Notes: generated by a model not told the origin, from the sequence alone. A stretch of DNA of 45,423 bases from Bacteroidales bacterium (GCA_016281295.1 JAEEII010000024.1:1-45423), one strand, 5' to 3'. Counted from the stretch's first letter, positions 32,349-41,882 are shown. Translations and numbers: made by a program.

Positions 32349-32379
32349 AAAAAAGGGTCGCATCTCGCGACCCTTTTTC
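32349..32379 (-). terminator. Bidirectional-looking intrinsic terminator
   Basis: GGGTCGC and GCGACCC arms around ATCTC, extended by A5 and T5 flanks that can also pair. On the minus strand the stem is followed by a T6 tract. It ends the transcript of the C25 gene at 32400-35831. Confidence 0.9.
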
Positions 32380-32399
32380 AATAATATAGGAGTTGATAC

Positions 32400-35300
32400 T
32401 TACTTCACAACCACCTTCTGGATGCTGACTTGTTCGCCAGTTGTCAGATGAAGGAAGTAAACACCCTGGGTCATGCCGTTCACGTTGATCTGAGCAGCGC
32501 CTGTTGCAGTGCCCTGAGCCACTTGCTGACCCATGCCGTTGTACAGCACGTAGGTGAACTCGGTGTCGGCTCCATTAATATATAAGGTGCCATTGACCGG
32601 GTTAGGATAGATGCGGATGCCGCTTTCGAGTTTCTCAACGCCCCAGATCTCACCCACTTCGAAGCAAACTGCCTCAGCATTGCCTGACAGGTATTGAGCG
32701 ATAACACAATACTCGGCGTTCTCGATGGGTTCCATATCGACAAATGAGTTTTCAGCCGTGCAACCAATCTGTTCACCGTTACGGAGGATGAGATAGTAAA
32801 TGACATCTTCATTGTCCGTCCAGTTCATCATCAGAGCGAGGTTGGTGGTATCCTGAGTGTATTCCAGGTTGCTGACAGGTTCTGGAGTGGTAATGGTTTC
32901 ACCACCGCAGTTCACGTCGAACTCAAAGTTATAGTTGGCATTAAGGTTGTTGCCAGTAGTGATGGGGGTGCCGTCTTCATAGCTGACGGTGAAGGAACAC
33001 TCGTAGGAATAGGAACCATTTTGCCAGCCCAAGGTCACATGGACACCCGTGCCGATTTCACGCGTAATCGTGGCGTCGCTGCCGTCAGTGAAGGTCAAGT
33101 ACTCAGTAGGAGTGCCGTCGCTGTAGGCAACCACCAGTTTATTGCCGTTCCAGCCGTCGCCGTAGGAGTCGCTGAGCACGAAAAGCACGGTGCAGGCATT
33201 CTTGATTACGCCTGTGCCAGTAGCGACAATCTCATTGTCGGCCACCAAGTTGAATTCGAAGTTCAGGGTCTCAGTGGAGGGGCAGGCTTCGTCAATCGTA
33301 ATGTTGAACAAGGCGTTGCCATTGCCTAAAGCCTCGATGGTACCTAACTCAAAGGTGTCGTTGGCGAAGGTGATGTAATCGCTGGAGGAGGTGATGGTGA
33401 CCACTGCGTTGGTGGCTTTGTAATGACCGATGTTCTTGAAGCTAGCAATCACGTTTTGTGATTCGCCCGGAACAAATCCGCCGATGCATTGGAAGTTGTC
33501 GAATTCCACGATAGGAGCACCCACCGTGATTTTGGCTTTGCTCGTCCATACGACATCGCCGCAGGTCATGGTGACATCGACTTGGATCTTGGTGCCGTCG
33601 GCCACGCCAGAGGCGATGGTGAAAGCGAATTCGTTTTCCAGGGTGACGGACTCGTCAGCGCCAAGGACGCCGAAGCTGCCCTCGCTGTCGGAGAAGGTGA
33701 TGTTTTCATCTTCGCTGGTGAGGGTCACAGTGGTGATGCCAGTGGTAGGATCCACACCGACGTTCTTGAAGGTCATGCTCATCTGTTGTTCTTCATTGAC
33801 AGGCACGTTACCAGGAGTGAATGCATCCAAAGAAATGTAAGGACCTTCAGCGGGAAGGACATCCAACGGGATGATTTCGGTGACTTTGTTGAAGCCCATC
33901 ACGACAAGGTTAAGGGTCTCAATGGCATTCAGTGCCGGGAAGGTAAGAGAGGCAACGCCGTCAACGATCTTGGCAGAGGCGATGGGACCTTCAGCGTTCG
34001 AAAGGGTAGCAATGCCGTATGAAGTGTTGTCAGCGGAGACTTCGAGGCTCGACATGCCAATCATCAGCACGCCGGGGTTGATGCTCACATTCATGCTGAC
34101 AGGGTTTTCGGTGCGGACCATGAGGGACGGGTCACCAAAGAGAATCCAAGTGTCGTGGGTGTCATAGCCAACGGAACCGGTCTTGTCGATGACATCCATG
34201 TTGCCGTTCAACGAAGCACCGGCCAAGGTGTGGTTGTAATGGTCGCTGCCATGCCATTCAGTGAGGATGTTCACCATCTCGTCCTGTCCGTACATAGGCG
34301 GCTGCCAAGGCTGTGACATCCAGGAGAACATACCACCGATAGCACCGGTGGGAACGCCCGTTGAGTTGTCGGTAGCACGCATCCAAGCTTCAGCGAAGCA
34401 CTCGTTGCCATAGTTGAACTTGCCGTTCAAGCAGGCCACTGACCACACGATGGGCCATTTGTTGTCGTTGACCAAAGCGTTGACGTGGCTGGTGCTGTAG
34501 TTAGCCACACCCCAGCTCACCTCGGAACCATGGTTGCAGTAGTTGATAATGCCAATGCCTTCGTTGACCGTGGCGCTGATGGTAGCAGGAGAGGCGTCAC
34601 CGCCGCTGCCGCCGTGGTGCTCGGTCACTTGGGTGTAAGTGTAGTGCATCAAAGTGTCGCGGATCAAGTCGATGTGCTGGTAGTCATACTCGCCATAGTG
34701 GCCGGGGCCGTCGTTTTTGTGACCAACGCCCATGCCTTTGTCAGCCCAAGTGATGTCATCCTGAAGGTCACGCTCGTAAGTGATGACCTTGGTGACATGG
34801 GTGTTCACGTGCGTGTCGTTCTGCACAGAGAAACGACCAATGAACACTTCAGGATAGTGGTCGTTGCCTTCCAACTGGGCAAACCAGTTGTCGGAACGTT
34901 CTTGGCCGATGGAGTGGGGCGTGATATGCTCATAGTCTCCAACAAACAAGACGTAAACCAAGTTGCGGGCAGGGTCGTGATAAACATTGGAGATGTAGCT
35001 CTTGATGGCGTTGTCGTTGTTGCCACCAGCCTCGGTCACGCTCACCATCGTGGTGGGACGACCGGATTGGTTCTTCCAGTCAACGAACTGCTGCATGCCT
35101 GCCATGAACTGGTCAGCGCAGATCACTAACATTTCACCGTCATCTTCAATGAAGGAATATTTGGAGGTGTTTTGTCCAAAGTTGATGAAACGACGGTCGT
35201 AGGCGGCTTTGAATTCAGGAGAGGTTTTCACGTTGTTGTCCTTGCGTGAAACCTTCTGGTTTTGGCCGTTTTCGCTAATTTTCTTCATTTCGATGGTGAG

Positions 35301-35831
35301 GCTTTCATAAACACGGAGGGTGTGGCTCACAGGGTTGTAAGCGAAGGGCTGCACCATGATGTTCTGGCCGCGGAATTCACGAAGGATGTAAGGTGATTCC
35401 AGATAGGCTTGGGTGGCAGGCCAGAAAGCGTTTTTCTGATACATAGCACCGTAGTTGTACGGCACATCGTCAGGGTTGATCTGACGGCTGATGTTACCCT
35501 TCGACGGAGCGATGTCCATGTTGGGATAGTCAGTGTATTGAGCGTCGATGACTTTCACAGCCATCTCGGCGTGGTCACCAATCAGCACCGGAATGGGCAA
35601 GGTGGGGAGATCAGGATTTCCCTCTAAAAGCATGGCGGCCATTCCCGGGGCGTTGACGATAAATTGTTCACCTCTTGGAGTCTGCACTCTGGTAGTGCTG
35701 TAGTCGTTCAGGCGGACGTTAACAATCACTTGGTCTTCTGAGCTGGACACCAATTTGGTGGTGGGGGCTTTTTGAGCGAAGCCGCTTCCAACCATCAGAA
35801 GAGCTAACAAAAATAACAGGCTTTTTTTCAT
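32400..35831 (-). CDS. C25 cysteine peptidase, Rgp-like, T9SS secreted
   Basis: A 1143-residue paralogue of the gene at 29236. Signal peptide MKKSLLFLLALLMVGSGFAQ; propeptide sharing PSKGNISRQINPDDVPYNYG and REFRGQNIMVQPFAYNPVS with its neighbour; C25 domain with catalytic His434 (NYCNHGSEVSWG) and Cys467 (WSVACLNGKFN), spacing 33. Asp383 in GEYDYQHIDL matches the arginine-pocket Asp of RgpB. After the Ig-like domain come two CARDB-like repeats (about 665-860), a beta region with CTVLFVLSDSYGDGWNGNKL, an FN3-like unit and the T9SS sorting domain (IYPNPVNGTLYI). The extra domains may bind cell surfaces. No promoter box was seen in the 64-base gap, so it may be read from the gene upstream past a weak terminator. 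Confidence 0.92.
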   Translation of the reverse strand: MKKSLLFLLALLMVGSGFAQKAPTTKLVSSSEDQVIVNVRLNDYSTTRVQTPRGEQFIVNAPGMAAMLLEGNPDLPTLPIPVLIGDHAEMAVKVIDAQYTDYPNMDIAPSKGNISRQINPDDVPYNYGAMYQKNAFWPATQAYLESPYILREFRGQNIMVQPFAYNPVSHTLRVYESLTIEMKKISENGQNQKVSRKDNNVKTSPEFKAAYDRRFINFGQNTSKYSFIEDDGEMLVICADQFMAGMQQFVDWKNQSGRPTTMVSVTEAGGNNDNAIKSYISNVYHDPARNLVYVLFVGDYEHITPHSIGQERSDNWFAQLEGNDHYPEVFIGRFSVQNDTHVNTHVTKVITYERDLQDDITWADKGMGVGHKNDGPGHYGEYDYQHIDLIRDTLMHYTYTQVTEHHGGSGGDASPATISATVNEGIGIINYCNHGSEVSWGVANYSTSHVNALVNDNKWPIVWSVACLNGKFNYGNECFAEAWMRATDNSTGVPTGAIGGMFSWMSQPWQPPMYGQDEMVNILTEWHGSDHYNHTLAGASLNGNMDVIDKTGSVGYDTHDTWILFGDPSLMVRTENPVSMNVSINPGVLMIGMSSLEVSADNTSYGIATLSNAEGPIASAKIVDGVASLTFPALNAIETLNLVVMGFNKVTEIIPLDVLPAEGPYISLDAFTPGNVPVNEEQQMSMTFKNVGVDPTTGITTVTLTSEDENITFSDSEGSFGVLGADESVTLENEFAFTIASGVADGTKIQVDVTMTCGDVVWTSKAKITVGAPIVEFDNFQCIGGFVPGESQNVIASFKNIGHYKATNAVVTITSSSDYITFANDTFELGTIEALGNGNALFNITIDEACPSTETLNFEFNLVADNEIVATGTGVIKNACTVLFVLSDSYGDGWNGNKLVVAYSDGTPTEYLTFTDGSDATITREIGTGVHVTLGWQNGSYSYECSFTVSYEDGTPITTGNNLNANYNFEFDVNCGGETITTPEPVSNLEYTQDTTNLALMMNWTDNEDVIYYLILRNGEQIGCTAENSFVDMEPIENAEYCVIAQYLSGNAEAVCFEVGEIWGVEKLESGIRIYPNPVNGTLYINGADTEFTYVLYNGMGQQVAQGTATGAAQINVNGMTQGVYFLHLTTGEQVSIQKVVVK

Positions 35832-35858
35832 TGATTAATGTTAGTTAATGAATTAAAA

Positions 35859-35885
35859 GGGGGGCGGAAATCATAACCACCCCCC
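35859..35885 (-). terminator. G/C-run hairpin between C25 genes
   Basis: GGGGGG and CCCCCC arms plus a GG/CC pair beyond one mismatch, around a 9-base AT loop. On the minus strand it is followed by TTTT only, so it is probably a partial terminator after the Kgp-like gene. Confidence 0.6.
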
Positions 35886-35895
35886 ATAGTTAGTA

Positions 35896-38800
35896 TTATT
35901 CGATGGTAATCTTTTGGATGTCAGTCTGGTTGCCAGTGGTGATGCGGAGCACGTAGATGCCCTTGGCAAGGCCATTGACGTTGAGGTGCTTGATGCCAAA
36001 GGCATGGCCAGTGAGGATGCGTTGACCCATGTTGTTGAACAGGTCATATTGATAGTTGGCTTGGACGTTGATGTTCAACATGCCTTTAGCAGGGTTAGGA
36101 TAAACCTGGAAGGTGGTGTTGTTTTCACCCACGCTGTTAAGATCCTGAACATCTGCGATCACCGTGGAAGGCATGGAGATCATGCCGTTGTCGTTGGTGG
36201 CGATGACGGTGTATTCGTAGGTGCCGTAAGCAGGAACGATTTCAGTGTAGAAGGTTTCAGAAACTCTTTCGATTTCTTCGCCATCACGCAAGATGATAAA
36301 GTTGGTGGCGTCGTCACTAGCCGTCCAGGTGAGGTTGACTTCCATGTCGTTCGGCATTGCTTCGAGGTTATAGACAGGAGCCAGGAACGTGATGATGTTG
36401 ACTGGCGGGAATAAGATATCGTCAACCATAGCGCAGTCATCACCGTTGCTAACCGAGCTGTCCTTGATGTAGCTCCACTTGAAGGTGTGCTGACCAACTG
36501 TCACAGGTTGAGTGAACATGGTCCAATCCTGGACACCTGACCAGTTGCCTTTCTCTTGGTTATCCATGTAGAAATAGAACTTATCCCAACCTTGTTCAGA
36601 TGACACTTTGTACATGAAGGTGAGGTCGCCAGCGGCAAGCACATCGACCGTCAGGGTCATGGAGCTTTCGGAGCTGTTAACGCCATTGTTGGAGGATTTG
36701 GCGCAATAGGTGCCCTTTGAACCGCCACTAACGATGGCCCAAGGATATTGTGGGCTCATAGTCCAGTTGCTGCCGAAGGTGCCTTCTTCAAAGTCTTCCA
36801 TGATGGCACCGTAGGAGAGTACATAAACATCAGTGACTTGATAGAGACCGCTAGTGAATTCGTAAGCGACTTCGATAGTGGTGCCGGGTGCAACGGATTC
36901 AGCAATGGTGTAAGGAACATTCAGTTCGATGGAGGCATCAGGTTCAACAGTGTCCTCGAAAACGATGGGGTTCTCGGCAAAAGCCAAATCATTGGAACTG
37001 CTATAGACTTTCAGGTTGCCGCCATTGAAAGGAGCGCTACCGCCATTCTTCAGCGTGAAGACCAGGTTGTTCTCGCCATTCTCGATTTTTTCGCAGACAA
37101 GGACGGGGGCGTGGAGGGTGATGTTGATTTTGCTTTCCCAGGTGTCAGTGTCGTCAGTGACGCTGAGTAACAACAGGGCTTTGGTGTTGTCAGGAGCGTT
37201 TTCAGCAACAGCGAATTGGAAGCCTTCAATCGTGGCAGACTGATCGGGATTCAGGCTGGCGAGAGTACTTTCGTTAGCCAGAATGTCAACAAATTCGCAT
37301 TCGGTAGTAAGGGTGGCGCTGAGGTTGCTGGCAGTCAGAGTACCAACGTTCTTCAAAGTGACAGCCAGGTCGATGGTCTCACCATAGTTGGCTTGTTCAG
37401 CGCTCATGGTATAGGAATCAACGGTCACGTAGGCACCCGTCATGGCGGCGGCAGGAACCACCGCGATGTAGGGCTGACGCTGAGGATGGGTCACAACAAT
37501 CTTCACATCACCACCAGAGGTGATAGGAGTGATCGGGATGTTGGCAACTCCTTCTTCACCGATTTCACCAGCACCATAAAGGACGCCGTCCTTGCTGATA
37601 CCCACGTAGGAACCTGGGGCAGCTTCCACAGTGTAAGTCTCCATTCCGATAGGAAGGGTGGGGAGGTGGTTGACATCGTTAGCGGCAGGGTTGATGTGGT
37701 AGGGGCAGACAGAACCGTCACCGAGGACATGGTAGGATTCCCAGTAATACTGGTCGGTGACACTGCCTTGGTAACCATTTGCGTGAGCGTAAGCAACGGC
37801 AACATTGCCCACAAAAGGAATAGCGGAAACACTGTTGAAGTCATCACGGAATGTGGCATCGTAAACACCCATCGTGGAGCCTTCGTAGGTAGGCATCTGG
37901 TTCATGGTGTTGGTGGCACCGACACCGAAATAGTAGTCCTCGTACCAGTAGGAACTCGGGCAGGAACCAATGTAAGCGTAAGCGCCCTTGTTGGGAGCGA
38001 TGATGAAAGCCTCGCCCAAGCACTTGCCACCAATACCCCAGTCAGCAGCCTGGCAGCAGTTACCCATGGCCAGGAAGTACTTGTCGGTGTTGGTCAATGA
38101 GTTGACATTGGAGGTGGTGAAGCCAGGGTCAGACCAGCTGGTGTTGCTTCCGTGAGCAGTGTAGTTCACGAAGTTGACACCCGTGTTCAGGCTGGCGTAA
38201 GGTTGGTTGTAAGGCTGTTGAAGGAATTCATAAACATTGTTGAATCCGTGTTCAGCATTGTAATAATAGTTCGTCGCATATTGAATGGTGGGCTTGCCGA
38301 TTCTCGGGTTCCAGCTGCTATCCCAACCAGCGATAAGAAGCACGTTGCTCAGGTAAGAAGGATCCGGCATGGTGTATTGTTCGTACATCAATGACTTGTG
38401 AAGCACGTTGTTGAGTTCCTCAACAGTCTCGCAGGTGAAACGGCTGTGGAACATGTCGCCGAAATAGTCGCTCGGGCCACCAGCCACAGCATAATAGTAA
38501 AGGTCAGTCACGCATTGTGAGGAAGCACCAGTCTGTGAGCCAGGAACTTGGTTCTTGTCACCAAAGATGATGAGGAAAGTGGGGGCTTGGCCGTTTTCAA
38601 CACCTTCGTTGTATTTGTTGGTGATGAATGACTTGATGGCGGAGGAAGTGGTGCCGATTTCGTCGGTATAGTTGACATCCAGCACGAAGCCTTTCTCGGT
38701 CTTCCAGGTGAGCCAGGGCTGCATGGCTTCCTCGAACATACGGTTGGCAACGACCAAAATCTTCACCGGGACACTCCAAAGGTCAGGGTGCTCATCGTAA

Positions 38801-39510
38801 ATGTCGGTGATGGCTCTGTTGTTGAACAAAGCGGCATAAACCGTTCTGAAGTAAGGGCTGTAGGTGTTCACCAAGGTTTTCTCGGTGAGAGCCATGTCAG
38901 CATTCTCGAAACTCACTTCCACATCCACGTTGTTGTAAACACGGATGGTGTTGGTGGCGGCGTTGTATCTCAGCGTGTTGAGCTGCAAAGCACCAACCTG
39001 GATGCCACGCATGGTTCCCATCACGTTGACTTCGGCGATGGGGCGTTCCTCGTCAAATCCATTGACCAGGTAAGCAGCTTCGTTGTAGTGGAATTCCACT
39101 TCCGTTTGGTCTTTTCTGACAGAAGGTTGTTGGGGATAGAGTCTCTCAATGCCGTAGTCAGCCAAGTTGTACTCTTCCACAGTGTAATTCTTCACGGTGA
39201 CCACAGGGTTGGCACCGAAAGGAATGGCGATCAGCTCACGGGTGACAGGCACCTGAGGGGCACCAATGTTACCAGCAGCCACGGAGTTTCCCATTGTGAT
39301 GCAGGAGAACAAGCCTTGTTCCGTCTTCATCAGTTGACTTTCAATGCTGCTGTAAGAAAATGATGCAGAAAAGCCTTTCATGGTGACGTTACTGCATTCT
39401 TGAGTTGTTTTGGAAGCGTTCAAGTCGATGCGGCCTTGAGCCATCACTTGGGTTCCAAACAGCAAACCCATCATAAGGATTGCTGCGCTGAGTAGAACAG
39501 TTTTTTTCAT
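35896..39510 (-). CDS. C25 cysteine peptidase, Kgp-like (lysine gingipain type), T9SS secreted
   Basis: A 1204-residue secreted protease. Signal peptide about 1-24; propeptide to about 230; catalytic domain about 245-600. His453 is in NYTAHGSNTSWSDP and Cys486 in FLAMGNCCQAADWG, spacing 33, as in Kgp (444 and 477 by recollection). Asp525 in SYWYEDYYFG lies exactly 39 residues after the Cys, the position of the Kgp lysine-pocket Asp516. The region from KYFLAMGNCC to YWESYHVLGDGS is very Kgp-like. Then come an Ig-like domain, CARDB-like units, a cleaved-adhesin or MAM-like jelly roll (about 960-1090), an FN3-like unit and a T9SS sorting domain (VYPNPAKGMLNI). Cleavage after Lys is predicted. 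Confidence 0.93.
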   Translation of the reverse strand: MKKTVLLSAAILMMGLLFGTQVMAQGRIDLNASKTTQECSNVTMKGFSASFSYSSIESQLMKTEQGLFSCITMGNSVAAGNIGAPQVPVTRELIAIPFGANPVVTVKNYTVEEYNLADYGIERLYPQQPSVRKDQTEVEFHYNEAAYLVNGFDEERPIAEVNVMGTMRGIQVGALQLNTLRYNAATNTIRVYNNVDVEVSFENADMALTEKTLVNTYSPYFRTVYAALFNNRAITDIYDEHPDLWSVPVKILVVANRMFEEAMQPWLTWKTEKGFVLDVNYTDEIGTTSSAIKSFITNKYNEGVENGQAPTFLIIFGDKNQVPGSQTGASSQCVTDLYYYAVAGGPSDYFGDMFHSRFTCETVEELNNVLHKSLMYEQYTMPDPSYLSNVLLIAGWDSSWNPRIGKPTIQYATNYYYNAEHGFNNVYEFLQQPYNQPYASLNTGVNFVNYTAHGSNTSWSDPGFTTSNVNSLTNTDKYFLAMGNCCQAADWGIGGKCLGEAFIIAPNKGAYAYIGSCPSSYWYEDYYFGVGATNTMNQMPTYEGSTMGVYDATFRDDFNSVSAIPFVGNVAVAYAHANGYQGSVTDQYYWESYHVLGDGSVCPYHINPAANDVNHLPTLPIGMETYTVEAAPGSYVGISKDGVLYGAGEIGEEGVANIPITPITSGGDVKIVVTHPQRQPYIAVVPAAAMTGAYVTVDSYTMSAEQANYGETIDLAVTLKNVGTLTASNLSATLTTECEFVDILANESTLASLNPDQSATIEGFQFAVAENAPDNTKALLLLSVTDDTDTWESKINITLHAPVLVCEKIENGENNLVFTLKNGGSAPFNGGNLKVYSSSNDLAFAENPIVFEDTVEPDASIELNVPYTIAESVAPGTTIEVAYEFTSGLYQVTDVYVLSYGAIMEDFEEGTFGSNWTMSPQYPWAIVSGGSKGTYCAKSSNNGVNSSESSMTLTVDVLAAGDLTFMYKVSSEQGWDKFYFYMDNQEKGNWSGVQDWTMFTQPVTVGQHTFKWSYIKDSSVSNGDDCAMVDDILFPPVNIITFLAPVYNLEAMPNDMEVNLTWTASDDATNFIILRDGEEIERVSETFYTEIVPAYGTYEYTVIATNDNGMISMPSTVIADVQDLNSVGENNTTFQVYPNPAKGMLNINVQANYQYDLFNNMGQRILTGHAFGIKHLNVNGLAKGIYVLRITTGNQTDIQKITIE

Positions 39511-39564
39511 TTTTTAATTTAGTTGATTGATATTGAATTTGTTAGACGAATAATTAATAATAAA

Positions 39565-39594
39565 TGTAGCCTTGTGCGGCAATACAAGGCTACA
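39565..39594 (-). promoter_or_regulatory. 10-bp stem-loop at the 5' end of the Kgp-like transcript
   Basis: TGTAGCCTTG and CAAGGCTACA pair perfectly around a 10-base loop. It begins directly after the TAnnTTTG box at 39593-39600, so it would sit at the very start of the mRNA leader, 55 bases before the ATG. A 5'-end stabilising hairpin is one possibility. Confidence 0.6.
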
Positions 39595-39600
39595 AAAATA
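39593..39600 (-). promoter_or_regulatory. Bacteroidota -7 box for the Kgp-like gene
   Basis: Minus strand TATTTTTG, about 83 bases upstream of the ATG at 39510. The -33 region is A/T-only with no distinct TTTG. Confidence 0.5.
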
Positions 39601-39650
39601 CACTTTTTATTGAAATATAATATAGAAAAAGTATGATTTTAACTTTTTAC

Positions 39651-41255
39651 TTATTTCAAAAGTTTCTTGTACTCTTTCTCATTGCTGATAAGCTCAATGG
39701 CTTTTTTGAGTGTGGGGTCTTCTTTGAGAGTGACCTCATAGTATTGCTGCATCTCCCAAACGTTACGGGCAATCAAAGCCTTGATTTGCATCTTGATATA
39801 TTTCTCTGAGCGTTGGTATTCCTGCTCGTTCCATTCCACTTTTTCTTGGTCGGCGATTTTCTTGACCTCGTCAATCATGGCTTTTGTCACCTCGAAATTA
39901 TCATTGTATTTTGAGAATTCGGGATAGTCTTTTTTCAGCTGGTCGCGGTGTAGCATGGCATAATCCACGGTGTATTTGTTGAAAACGCCTTTCCTGACGA
40001 GGTTGGTGTAGAGCTTGCTGCTGAAGCTGGTGTCGGCGGGCATGAAGATGTCAGGCATGATGCCGCCACCACCATAAACCGTGCGTCCGCCGTCGGTCTT
40101 GTATTTCAGCGAGTCGGGGAAATGGATGCTGTCAGCGTGGAAATACTCACCATGCTCCATGCGTTTGGTCATCTCTTTGTAATAATCCTCGGCGCCGGCT
40201 TCGTAGGGGCGTTGGATGCACCTGCCGGTTGGGGTGTGGTAACGGGCGGTCGTCAGACGGATCATGGCTCCGTCGGGGAGGTTGAAGGGACGTTGCACCA
40301 GCCCTTTGCCGAAGGAACGACGACCAATAAGCACGCCGCGGTCATGGTCCTGGATGGCTCCCGAGAGAATCTCGCTGGCGGATGCGGAACCCTCGTCAAT
40401 CAGCACGACCAGACGGCCATCGGTATAAACACCGGCATCGCTGCTCTTCCATTCCTGTCGGGGCGAGCGAAGCCCTTCAGTATAGACAATGAGCTTGTCC
40501 GCTTTCAAAAACTCATCCACCATGGCGATGGCCGTGTTGAGATACCCGCCGGAGTTGCCCCTCAGATCCAGGATTAACGACTTCATGCCCTGCTTTTGGA
40601 GCTTTTCCATGGCGTCTTTGAATTCTTTGTCCGACTCTTGCGCAAAGCGGTCAAGCTTGATGTAACCTACGTTTTTATTTAGCATGAAAGTGGCGTTGAT
40701 GCTGTTCAACGGGATCTTGTCGCGGGTGATTTCAAAATCCATCAGCTCCGGGTCGTTGCCGCGTTTGACGCTGACAGTCACCTTGGTGCCTTTCTTGCCG
40801 CGCAGATGCTTCTGAACATATTCGTTGTCCACTTTCTTTCCGAAAGCGTCTTCACCATCAATCTTGATGAACTGGTCACCCGCCATGATGCCCACGCGCT
40901 CCGAAGGCCCTCCAGGGGTGGGACCGATGACGGTGATGGTGTCGCGGATCAGCTGGAAGGTCACACCAATACCCTCGAAACTGCCTACCAAAGGCTCATT
41001 GGTCTTCTCCACGTCTTTCTTGGAGATGTAAGCGGAATGTGGGTCCAGCTCCTTCAAAGCGGCGATGATGGCATCCTCCACCACCTTCTCGCTGTTGGCG
41101 GAATCCACATAAAAATTGTCAATCAAATAAAGCGTCGTCGCAAATTTCTGTGCGTTCTGTTGCGCCTTGCTTTGCTCTTTGTTCTGTGCATCCGTTGAAA
41201 AAGCAAAGCATAAGAGTGAAAATAATAAAATTGATTTAATAATAATGTTTTTCAT
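39651..41255 (-). CDS. S41-family C-terminal processing peptidase
   Basis: A 534-residue exported protease. Signal peptide MKNIIIKSILLFSLLCFAFSTDAQ; helical segment about 30-80; PDZ domain about 85-175 (GSFEGIGVTFQLI, GIMAGDQFIKIDGEDAFG); S41 catalytic core about 185-360. The catalytic Ser is in DEGSASASE (290-294) and Lys317 is in FGKGLVQ. LDLRGNSGGYLN near 230 is the family signature. The C-terminal 150 residues are helical. CtpA-type enzymes trim C termini of periplasmic proteins. The length matches Bacteroidota homologues. It stands 57 bases below the YrdC gene and 140 above the Kgp-like gene; no exact promoter box was found. Confidence 0.93.
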   Translation of the reverse strand: MKNIIIKSILLFSLLCFAFSTDAQNKEQSKAQQNAQKFATTLYLIDNFYVDSANSEKVVEDAIIAALKELDPHSAYISKKDVEKTNEPLVGSFEGIGVTFQLIRDTITVIGPTPGGPSERVGIMAGDQFIKIDGEDAFGKKVDNEYVQKHLRGKKGTKVTVSVKRGNDPELMDFEITRDKIPLNSINATFMLNKNVGYIKLDRFAQESDKEFKDAMEKLQKQGMKSLILDLRGNSGGYLNTAIAMVDEFLKADKLIVYTEGLRSPRQEWKSSDAGVYTDGRLVVLIDEGSASASEILSGAIQDHDRGVLIGRRSFGKGLVQRPFNLPDGAMIRLTTARYHTPTGRCIQRPYEAGAEDYYKEMTKRMEHGEYFHADSIHFPDSLKYKTDGGRTVYGGGGIMPDIFMPADTSFSSKLYTNLVRKGVFNKYTVDYAMLHRDQLKKDYPEFSKYNDNFEVTKAMIDEVKKIADQEKVEWNEQEYQRSEKYIKMQIKALIARNVWEMQQYYEVTLKEDPTLKKAIELISNEKEYKKLLK

Positions 41256-41312
41256 ATTACTGTTTTTATATAATTTCTTTTAATATTTAATCTCTTTATT
41301 CATACCATCCCT

Positions 41313-41882
41313 CTAACTTCTTACGATGTCAAAGGTGTTGTCCTCGTGCAATCTGATGATGGTCGAGCTTTTGGGCTTCTCCATGACATCGTGGTAGAGT
41401 TGTACGGTGTAATCGACAGATCGTTTCATCTCCTCCGTGATGTCGTTGTAAGTCAATGCGGAAGGTTGTCCAGAGAGGTTGGCCGAGGTGGAGGTGATCG
41501 GTTTGCCGAGTTGTCGGATGACTTCCTTGCAGAACTCGTGCTGCACGACACGGATGCAAACGGAGTGGTCGATAGAGACGTTTCTTGCTAGATTCTTGCT
41601 CTCGGAGTAGATGATGCTTAACGGGCTTTTTGCGCCTTTGATCAGGTCGTATGCGATAATCGGAACGTTTACCACGTAGTCCTTCAGCCGGTCAACGCTG
41701 TCAACCAGGATGATCAGACTTTTGTTGGCAGGTCGTTTTTTGGCGGCATAGACCTTGTCGCATGCTTTGCTGTTGGTGGCGTCGCATCCCACCCCCCAGA
41801 TGGTGTCGGTGGGGTAAAGGATGATCTTCCCTGCCTTCAGGAAAGAGACGGTGCGTTCAACTTCTTCTTCAAAACTGTTCAT
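41313..41882 (-). CDS. Threonylcarbamoyl-AMP synthase (YrdC/Sua5 family)
   Basis: A 189-residue YrdC domain protein. It shows KAGKIILYPTDTIWGVGCDA near the N terminus, AKKRPANKSLIILV near 48 (KRP..K substrate-binding motif), HSVCIRVVQHEFC and GKPITSTSANLSGQPSA near 135. These are the signatures of the enzyme that makes threonylcarbamoyl-AMP from threonine, bicarbonate and ATP for the t6A modification of tRNA. It lacks the extra Sua5 C-terminal domain. The ATG at 41882 forms an ATGA overlap with the glycosyltransferase stop, which is why it is preferred over the in-frame start at 41921. Confidence 0.92.
   Translation of the reverse strand: MNSFEEEVERTVSFLKAGKIILYPTDTIWGVGCDATNSKACDKVYAAKKRPANKSLIILVDSVDRLKDYVVNVPIIAYDLIKGAKSPLSIIYSESKNLARNVSIDHSVCIRVVQHEFCKEVIRQLGKPITSTSANLSGQPSALTYNDITEEMKRSVDYTVQLYHDVMEKPKSSTIIRLHEDNTFDIVRS

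Noticed and set aside
36000..39363. Long frames on the plus strand opposite the C25 protease genes
   Set aside because: They are antisense shadows of strongly motif-supported genes; they show no signal peptides, known motifs or promoter boxes of their own.
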